From JAAZZIT01 sp964480525 (GTDB lineage: Bacteria > Bacillota > Clostridia > Oscillospirales > Ruminococcaceae), in NCBI GenBank assembly GCA_964480525.1, contig CAYZOV010000030.1, positions 1 to 19,466 on the forward strand: a DNA stretch of 19,466 nt, written 5' to 3'. The translations under genes and the position numbers were made by a program. Of the stretch, positions 14,152 to 19,466 are shown in pieces (position 1 is the first letter of the stretch; the number at the start of each line of letters is the position of its first letter). The notes below the pieces were generated by a model that saw nothing but the letters and a program-made list of their open reading frames with translations, was not told the origin of the DNA and did not search any database.

Positions 14152-15303
14152 TTATTTAAATTTGTCTTTAAGCTTTTTGAAAAAGCTTTCACGTTTGGTA
14201 TAATTTTTCTTTTCCAAAGACTTGTCAAATTCACGCAAAAGTTTTTCCTGTTCTTTGGTGAGGTTTTTCGGAATTTCCACAACCGCCTTGAAATAGTGGT
14301 CGCCGTATGAACTGCGGTTTACACGTTTGATACCCTTGTTTGCCATTTTGAAAATCGCACCGTTTTGTGTTCCTGCCGGAATGTCGTACTGTACTGTGCC
14401 GTTTACCGTCGGAATATCCAACGTGTCGCCCAAAGTTGCCTGTGCAAACGTAATCGGTACTTCTGTCCAAACGTCATAGCCGTCACGTTCAAAAATCGGG
14501 TCGGGACGAACGGTAATAACAACGTGCAAATCTCCTGCCGAACCGCCGTTTGTTCCGCTGTCGCCCGCTCCCGCAACTCTAAGGGTTACGCCGTCGTTTA
14601 CGCCTGCCGGAATGTCGATTTCTTTTGAAACTGCGTTTCGTACTCTGCCGTTACCGCCACATTTAGTACACGGTTTTTCGATAACTTTGCCTTTTCCCTG
14701 ACAACGTGAACAAGTCTGTGTGGACTGCATTGCACCGAAAGGTGTACGCTGGGTTACACGAACCGTACCTGTTCCGTGACAGTCAGGGCAGGTGTTTATG
14801 CTGCTTCCCGTTTGTGCGCCTGTGCCGTTACATTGTGAACATTTATCCATTTTGTTTACTCTGACCGTAACCTTTTTGCCCTTGCAGGCTTCCATAAAAT
14901 CAAGAGTAACGTTTGCCCGAATGTCGTTTCCACGTCTAGGTGCGTTTGGATTAGCCGAACGTCTTGACGTTCCTCCTCCGAAAAAGCTTGAAAAAATATC
15001 TCCCAAATCGTCAAAGTCGCCGAAACCGCCGAATCCTCCGCCATAAGTTCCGCCTTGACCTGCGCCGTAATTAGGGTCTACCCCTGCAAAACCGAACTGG
15101 TCGTATCTTGCTTTTTTATCCTTGTCGGACAAAACTTCGTAGGCTTCGTTTGCTTCTTTGAATTTTGCCTCGCAGTCCTTGTCGTCGGGGTGCAAGTCCG
15201 GGTGATACTGTCTTGCTACTTTTCTGTATGCTTTTTTAATTTCATCGTCGCTTGCGCCTTTGCTAACGCCAAGCACTTCGTAATAATCTCTTTTGTCAGC
15301 CAT
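14152..15303 (-). CDS. dnaJ: Chaperone protein DnaJ (Hsp40)
   Basis: This 383-residue co-chaperone stimulates DnaK ATPase and delivers unfolded clients. It has an N-terminal J domain (1-70, with HPD at 34-36), a Gly/Phe-rich linker (about 71-112) and a zinc-finger region with four complete CXXCXGXG repeats (starting at Cys155, 172, 198 and 212). Two beta-sandwich C-terminal domains with a dimerisation tail follow. This is a full-length type I DnaJ. A GGAG site precedes the ATG. It is the last gene of the hrcA-grpE-dnaK-dnaJ operon, 93 bp after dnaK, with a non-terminating hairpin in between. Confidence 0.98.
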   Translation of the reverse strand: MADKRDYYEVLGVSKGASDDEIKKAYRKVARQYHPDLHPDDKDCEAKFKEANEAYEVLSDKDKKARYDQFGFAGVDPNYGAGQGGTYGGGFGGFGDFDDLGDIFSSFFGGGTSRRSANPNAPRRGNDIRANVTLDFMEACKGKKVTVRVNKMDKCSQCNGTGAQTGSSINTCPDCHGTGTVRVTQRTPFGAMQSTQTCSRCQGKGKVIEKPCTKCGGNGRVRNAVSKEIDIPAGVNDGVTLRVAGAGDSGTNGGSAGDLHVVITVRPDPIFERDGYDVWTEVPITFAQATLGDTLDIPTVNGTVQYDIPAGTQNGAIFKMANKGIKRVNRSSYGDHYFKAVVEIPKNLTKEQEKLLREFDKSLEKKNYTKRESFFKKLKDKFK

Positions 15304-15351
15304 TGAATTTCTCCATATTTAAGCAATGATTGATTTCATTTAACAAGCTTA

Positions 15352-15376
15352 ACCGCAACCCTTTTGAGGTTACGGT
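15352..15376 (-). other. Hairpin between dnaK and dnaJ
   Basis: ACCGCAACC (15352-15360) pairs with GGTTACGGT (15368-15376) with one mismatch. On the minus strand no T-run follows, so it is not an intrinsic terminator. It may be an RNA processing or stability element that lowers dnaJ relative to dnaK, but that is inference. Confidence 0.45.
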
Positions 15377-15396
15377 CGGCTTGCGATATTTGAAAT

Positions 15397-17214
15397 TTAG
15401 ATGTCGATAACGTCGTCGTTTGCGTTGCCGTTAGGGTTTGTACCGCCCATGTTAGGGTTAGCGTTCTGCTGTGCCTGTGCTGCTTCCTGATAAATTCTTG
15501 TAGCAACCGGCTGGAATGCGCTTTCAAGTTCCTGTTGTTTAGCCTTGATAGCGTCCATATCGTCGCCCTTCAAAGCTTCCTTCAAAGCGTCAACCTTGCT
15601 CTGAACATCAGCCTTTTCGCTGTCCGTAACCTTGTCGCCGAATTCGTTAAGTGACTTTTCAATCTGGAATGCCATTTGGTCTGCTGCGTTTCTGGCCTCA
15701 ACAGCCTCTTTCTTCTTCTTGTCCTCTTCGGCAAATGCTTCAGCTTCCTTAACAGCCTTGTCGATGTCGTCCTTTGACATATTTGTTGACGAAGTAATTG
15801 TGATGTCCTGTTCTTTGCCTGTACCCAAATCCTTAGCCGAAACGTGAACAATACCGTTTGCGTCAATGTCGAATGTTACTTCAATCTGCGGGATTCCTCT
15901 CGGAGCAGGTGCGATACCGTCAAGACGGAACATACCCAGCTGTTTGTTATCTCTTGCAAATTCTCTTTCGCCCTGCAAAACGTTAATGTCAACGGCAGAC
16001 TGGTTGTCGGCAGCAGTTGAGAAAATTTGAGATTTCTTTGTAGGAATTGTTGTATTTCTTTCGATAATCTTTGTGCAAACGCCACCCATTGTTTCAAGAC
16101 CAAGTGAAAGTGGAGTTACGTCAAGGAGAAGAAGTCCTTCCTTAACGTCGCCTGCCAAAACACCGCCCTGATATGCAGCACCCAATGCTACACATTCGTC
16201 AGGGTTAATGCCCTTGAACGGTTCTTTGCCCATAAACTTCTTAACAGCCTCTACGACAGCAGGAATTCTTGTTGAACCGCCAACCATCAAAACCTTGTCA
16301 AGTTCGCTTGCTGAAAGTCCCGAATCCGAAAGAGCCTGCTTTACAGGACCCATTGTAGCCTCTACGAGGTCGTGTGTCATTTCGTTAAACTTAGCCTGTG
16401 AAAGTGTGAGTTCCATGTGTTTTGGACCTGTTGCGTCTGCTGTAATAAACGGAAGCGAGATAGCTGTTGTCGGAGTTGAAGAAAGTTCAATCTTAGCCTT
16501 TTCAGCAGCTTCTTTCAATCTCTGCATTGCCATTTTATCATTTGAAAGGTCAATGCCCTCTTGTGCCTTAAATTCAGCAATCATCCAGTCGATAATTCTC
16601 TGGTCGAAGTCGTCACCACCAAGCTTGTTGTTACCTGCTGTTGCCAAAACTTCTGTTACGCCGTCGCCCATTTCGATGATTGATACGTCGAACGTACCGC
16701 CACCGAGGTCGTAAACCATAACTTTCTGGTCTGTTTCCTTGTCAATTCCGTATGACAAAGCGGCAGCCGTAGGTTCGTTGATAATTCTCTTTACTGTAAG
16801 ACCTGCAATCTGACCTGCGTCCTTTGTTGCCTGTCTTTGAGCGTCTGTGAAGTAAGCAGGTACTGTGATAACAGCTTCTGTTACCTTTTCACCAAGATAG
16901 CTTTCAGCGTCGGATTTAAGCTTCTGCAAAATCATTGCTGAAATTTCCTGCGGTGTATAATCTTTTCCGCCCATTTTTGCTTTATAATCCGAACCCATGT
17001 GTCTTTTAATTGAAATAACTGTGTTGTCGAAATTTGTTACAGCCTGTCTTTTAGCAACCTGACCTACAAGTCTGTCGCCTGTTTTTGAAACGCCCACAAC
17101 TGACGGTGTGGTTCTTGCACCCTCGCTGTTAGGAATAACTACTGCTTCGCCACCCTCAATAACTGCTACGCAAGAGTTTGTTGTACCGAGGTCAATACCG
17201 ATTACTTTGCTCAT
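15397..17214 (-). CDS. dnaK: Chaperone protein DnaK (Hsp70)
   Basis: This 605-residue ATP-driven chaperone has the phosphate loop IGIDLGTTNSC (5-14), the hinge EPTAAALSYG (147-156), the second phosphate motif DLGGGTFDVS (169-178) and the adenosine motif VGGSTRIPAV. The substrate-binding domain starts near LLLDVTPLSLGLETMGG. The C-terminal tail is short and rich in N and G, ending NDDVIDI. The length is that of Gram-positive DnaK, which lacks the insertion seen in proteobacterial proteins. AAAAGGAG lies before the ATG. A short palindrome (17237-17253) lies in the 67-bp gap from grpE. Confidence 0.99.
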   Translation of the reverse strand: MSKVIGIDLGTTNSCVAVIEGGEAVVIPNSEGARTTPSVVGVSKTGDRLVGQVAKRQAVTNFDNTVISIKRHMGSDYKAKMGGKDYTPQEISAMILQKLKSDAESYLGEKVTEAVITVPAYFTDAQRQATKDAGQIAGLTVKRIINEPTAAALSYGIDKETDQKVMVYDLGGGTFDVSIIEMGDGVTEVLATAGNNKLGGDDFDQRIIDWMIAEFKAQEGIDLSNDKMAMQRLKEAAEKAKIELSSTPTTAISLPFITADATGPKHMELTLSQAKFNEMTHDLVEATMGPVKQALSDSGLSASELDKVLMVGGSTRIPAVVEAVKKFMGKEPFKGINPDECVALGAAYQGGVLAGDVKEGLLLLDVTPLSLGLETMGGVCTKIIERNTTIPTKKSQIFSTAADNQSAVDINVLQGEREFARDNKQLGMFRLDGIAPAPRGIPQIEVTFDIDANGIVHVSAKDLGTGKEQDITITSSTNMSKDDIDKAVKEAEAFAEEDKKKKEAVEARNAADQMAFQIEKSLNEFGDKVTDSEKADVQSKVDALKEALKGDDMDAIKAKQQELESAFQPVATRIYQEAAQAQQNANPNMGGTNPNGNANDDVIDI

Positions 17215-17281
17215 AATAAAATCTCCTTTTTTAAAGCACTATTTAAAATAGTGAGTTGTTGTTAAGTTTAAAAAATTTCTG

Positions 17282-17824
17282 CTATGGATTTGCGACTACG
17301 ACCATAGCGTAACGTATAATTTTGTCGCCGATTTTGTAACCTTTCTGGAACGTCTGGGCAACTATATTTTCGCCCAAATTTTCGTCCTGAATCTGGTTTA
17401 CCGCATTTGCCACGTTAGGGTCAAATTCTTTGCCTGTCGGGTCGATTATCTCAACCCCCAACTTTGTCAGCACGTCGCCCATTTGTTTAAAAATCATCTC
17501 AACACCCGACTTGTATTTTTCGTCGGTTGTTTCGGTGTTTAAAGCTCTTTCAAAGTTGTCGAAAACGGGAAGTATTTCCGCAAGGGTGTTTCCTGTGGCG
17601 TTCGCCGTAAGTTCAAGACGCTCCTTAGCGTTCCTTTTTCTGAAATTATCGTATTCAGCCATAAGTCTTAAATACTTGTCTTTTGTTTCCGAAAGTTCTT
17701 TTTCAAGCTTTTCTTCTTTTGTCGGCTCTGCCTGTTTTTCCGAAGATTCGGCGTTTTCGGTTGATTCTTCGTCCGACGGGGTTTGTTCGCTAAACTCCTC
17801 TAAGATTTCTTTTTCCTCTGCCAT
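17282..17824 (-). CDS. grpE: Nucleotide exchange factor GrpE
   Basis: This 180-residue partner of DnaK releases ADP from it. The first 45 residues are acidic and disordered (runs of E, S, Q). A long helix follows (EEKLEKELSETKDKYLRLMA, then EYDNFRKRNAKERLEL), and then the C-terminal beta domain ending QKGYKIGDKIIRYAMVVVAN, the family signature. AAAGGAG lies about 12 nt before the ATG. The gene is 36 bp downstream of hrcA and 67 bp upstream of dnaK. Confidence 0.97.
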   Translation of the reverse strand: MAEEKEILEEFSEQTPSDEESTENAESSEKQAEPTKEEKLEKELSETKDKYLRLMAEYDNFRKRNAKERLELTANATGNTLAEILPVFDNFERALNTETTDEKYKSGVEMIFKQMGDVLTKLGVEIIDPTGKEFDPNVANAVNQIQDENLGENIVAQTFQKGYKIGDKIIRYAMVVVANP

Positions 17825-17860
17825 TTCACAAAATTCTCCTTTCGTTAATCTATATTATTT

Positions 17861-18874
17861 TTACTTGTCGTCGTCATCTGTTTTTGACATAAGCTCCGTA
17901 ATTTTTCCCGTCATGTATTCAATGTACGGAATGTATTTTCTGTAATCTATTCGCATAGGTCCGATAAGCCCCAACGTGCCGATTATTCTGCCGTTTCGAC
18001 TGTACGGCGACGTGATAAGGCTTGAATTGTTAATTACAAAGCTGTCCGTTTCCGGTGAGAACATAACGTGAAGTCCGCTGAAGCTCTCGTCAAGGAATTT
18101 CGCAATTTCGGTTTTGTTGTCAAGAAACTTGATAATTTCGTTTTGGGAATATTCTTCTCTTTTAATAAGGTTTGTTTCCCCCGCAACCTTAACTTTTCTG
18201 CCACTCATTTCCTGCGACATATTAAATATTTCGGCAATAAGCGGTGAAAGGGTCACCATATAAGTTCCCAAAGCCGTTTCAAGCTTTTCAAGCATTTCTT
18301 CCGAAATGTCGTTAATGCTAAGTCCCTCAAGGTTTTCTGAAATAAAATCCGACAAGAACGCAAGCTGTTCGTTTGTCAAATCAAATTCAAGTCGGCAAAC
18401 CTTATTTTTAATTGAGCCGTTTGACGTAATCATCAACAACACATACATTCTTTTGCCTGTCGGGATTACTTCAAGTTTTGAAATTATGGAAAATCTCGGT
18501 GAGGTGTTTGACGCAACGGCGGCGCATTTTGTGATTTCAGCCAAAGCGGACGTTGCGGATTCCATGAGGTCGTCCTCGGACGTAAAAGTTTCGGGGAACA
18601 TTCCGTCGATAAACTGGATTTCGTCGTCGCTAAGGGCGTTTTTTTCCATCAGGCTGTCAACATAAAGCCTGTAACCTTTGTATGTCGGAATACGTCCTGC
18701 GGAAGTGTGTGGCTGTTCAAGATAACCTTGTTTTTCCAATTCTGCCATTTCGTTTCGGATTGTTGCCGACGAAGCCTTGACGTAATTCATTATGGCTTTA
18801 GAACCGACGGGTTCGCCTTTCAGGATAAATTCGTCCACGACGGCGGACAAAATTCTAAGCTTTCTTGAATCCAC
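17861..18874 (-). CDS. hrcA: Heat-inducible transcription repressor HrcA
   Basis: HrcA represses class I heat-shock operons by binding CIRCE elements, with GroEL feeding back on its folding. The N-terminal winged helix shows LRILSAVVDEFILKGEPVGS then SSATIRNEMAELEKQGYLEQ, followed by PHTSAGRIPTYKGYRLYVD and the GAF-like HrcA body to residue 337. Two in-frame GTG codons compete. The first (18881-18883) overlaps the ribosome binding site itself. The second (18872-18874) lies 8 nt after GAGAGG and gives the usual short N-terminus, so I chose it (337 residues instead of 340). It is first in the operon, directly behind a CIRCE element, so it controls itself. Confidence 0.95.
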   Translation of the reverse strand: MDSRKLRILSAVVDEFILKGEPVGSKAIMNYVKASSATIRNEMAELEKQGYLEQPHTSAGRIPTYKGYRLYVDSLMEKNALSDDEIQFIDGMFPETFTSEDDLMESATSALAEITKCAAVASNTSPRFSIISKLEVIPTGKRMYVLLMITSNGSIKNKVCRLEFDLTNEQLAFLSDFISENLEGLSINDISEEMLEKLETALGTYMVTLSPLIAEIFNMSQEMSGRKVKVAGETNLIKREEYSQNEIIKFLDNKTEIAKFLDESFSGLHVMFSPETDSFVINNSSLITSPYSRNGRIIGTLGLIGPMRIDYRKYIPYIEYMTGKITELMSKTDDDDK

Positions 18875-18896
18875 TTTTTTCACCTCTCTTTAAGAA

Positions 18897-18923
18897 TTAG
18901 CACTTTGCGTTTTCAAGTGTTAG
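18897..18923. promoter_or_regulatory. Degenerate second CIRCE-like element
   Basis: TTAGCACTT and AAGTGTTAG are separated by exactly 9 bp, the CIRCE geometry, with three departures from consensus in the right arm and one in the left. Its last four bases, TTAG, are also the first four of the perfect CIRCE, so the two operators overlap. Confidence 0.55.
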
Positions 18924-18946
18924 CACTCATACTCCTTGAGTGCTAA
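18920..18946. promoter_or_regulatory. CIRCE operator (HrcA binding site)
   Basis: A perfect TTAGCACTC-N9-GAGTGCTAA match with spacer ATACTCCTT. It lies just downstream of the hrcA promoter -10 box and overlaps the start of the message, so bound HrcA would block transcription. Confidence 0.98.
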
Positions 18947-18950
18947 GTAT

Positions 18951-18979
18951 AGTTTAACCTCTTTTTGAAAAAAAGTCAA
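18951..18979 (-). promoter_or_regulatory. Promoter of the hrcA-grpE-dnaK-dnaJ operon
   Basis: On the minus strand TTGACT (18974-18979) and TAAACT (18951-18956) are 17 bp apart. The expected start lies at the edge of the CIRCE element. Confidence 0.85.
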
Positions 18980-19186
18980 GAGTAATGCGTACAAATTTTT
19001 CACAAATTCGCAGTGCGTTTTTTGTGCAATATACCAAACGAAGTAAAAAAGCGGATTAAAAGTTGAATTTTAAGGGGTAATGTGGTAGAATTTAGCTGGA
19101 AACGTGCCGTTTCATCAATTCACACCGCAACGTGGTTTGACTTTTGTAACTGTAACTTTGCCGTTAAACCCTACTATCTCCCCAAA
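18980..19186. other. Intergenic DNA upstream of the heat-shock operon
   Basis: There is no gene. It holds the possible promoter at 19063-19091 and a small GAAACG-tgc-CGTTTC hairpin (about 19099-19113). The stretch from the hairpin to about 19140 resembles the reverse complement of about 745-800. Confidence 0.55.
19063..19091 (+). promoter_or_regulatory. Possible plus-strand promoter pointing into the right-end repeats
   Basis: TTGAAT (19063-19068), a 17-bp spacer and TAGAAT (19086-19091). No gene follows within the window, so the product, if any, is a repeat-derived RNA or a gene beyond the edge. Confidence 0.35.
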
Positions 19187-19466
19187 GTCCGCCAGAGAAT
19201 AAAAGTTTTTGGTCAAGCTTTTTTCAAAAAGCTTGCAGGGGTCTAGGGGGCATATGCGAAGCTAAATGCTTCGTATGCAAACTAAAGTTTGCATGGGTAT
19301 TTTGCTTATCGGTCTATGACCGATATTTGCTACGCAAACCGCAAAAGTACCCAGTTTGTTAAAACTTTTAAGACTGTGCCGTCCGCAGACGGCGAAATTC
19401 CCTATCCCCTAAAGCGTTTTTCGGGGGGGAGCAAAAACATAAGCCATTATGTTTTTGCGATGGGGG
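19187..19466 (+). repeat. Composite palindromic repeat, copy 3 (runs off the window)
   Basis: It has the same block order as copy 1: GTCCGCCAGAGAATAAAAG, then a CAAGCTTTTT-tc-AAAAAGCTTG hairpin (19214-19235), GCAGGGGTCTAGGGGG, a slot, GCCGTCCGCAGACGGCGAAA (about 19379-19397), the tail AAAGCGTTTTTCGGGG and a GCAAAAACATAA hairpin. The slot is about 135 nt and contains several palindromes: GCATATGCGAAGC...GCTTCGTATGC, TGCAAACT-aa-AGTTTGCA and ATCGGTC-tat-GACCGAT. The last 79 nt match 511-589 almost base for base in reverse complement. Confidence 0.82.

Noticed and set aside
15352..15376. Terminator between dnaK and dnaJ.
   Set aside because: The stem is stable but has no following T-run on the transcribed strand, and dnaJ has no evident separate promoter.

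Overview
The window looks like chromosomal DNA of an AT-rich, low-GC Gram-positive bacterium, most likely a Clostridia member. The evidence is a CIRCE-controlled hrcA-grpE-dnaK-dnaJ operon, a T-box leader in front of thrS, an ftsE-ftsX pair followed by a coiled-coil wall hydrolase, strong AGGAGG-type ribosome binding sites and TTGACA/TATAAT promoters. The paired secreted CotH-like lipoproteins and palindrome-rich intergenic DNA suggest an Oscillospirales/Ruminococcus-like gut or rumen organism, but that rank is inference.

Layout. 1-1026 holds no convincing gene; it is a mosaic of palindromic repeats. 1027-4105 (minus strand) is an ftsE-ftsX-peptidase operon: the ABC pair FtsEX probably activates the secreted M23 hydrolase during cell-wall growth or division. 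4209-5294 (minus) is a CdaR/PucR-type regulator. 5682-6959 (minus) is an O-acetylhomoserine sulfhydrylase-type enzyme. 7096-7573 is a dense stretch of small elements described below. 7607-9932 (plus) is thrS with its own promoter, threonine T-box and terminator. 9994-14147 (plus) is a two-gene operon of paralogous CotH-kinase lipoproteins. 14152-18979 (minus) is the class I heat-shock operon hrcA-grpE-dnaK-dnaJ. 18980-19466 again holds palindromic repeats.

The most interesting stretch is 7096-7573. A 38-codon reading frame on the minus strand (7380-7496) encodes a small hydrophobic protein with a basic tail. It has a perfect Shine-Dalgarno sequence and its own promoter, and its ribosome binding site lies in a hairpin. 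Facing it is a perfect plus-strand promoter for a short RNA. That RNA carries a copy of the toxin start region in the complementary sense, and the two transcripts converge on one bidirectional terminator. This is the architecture of the plasmid pAD1 par (Fst) type I toxin-antitoxin locus. Immediately to the left is a second short-RNA promoter and terminator plus an echo of the toxin promoter but no toxin, which looks like a decayed sister cassette.

The ends of the window share the same repeat family. 511-800 is a diverged inverted copy of 19097-19466, and a further copy lies at 88-213. Each copy has conserved blocks around a slot filled by a different hairpin. The whole gene block is therefore bracketed by inverted repeats.
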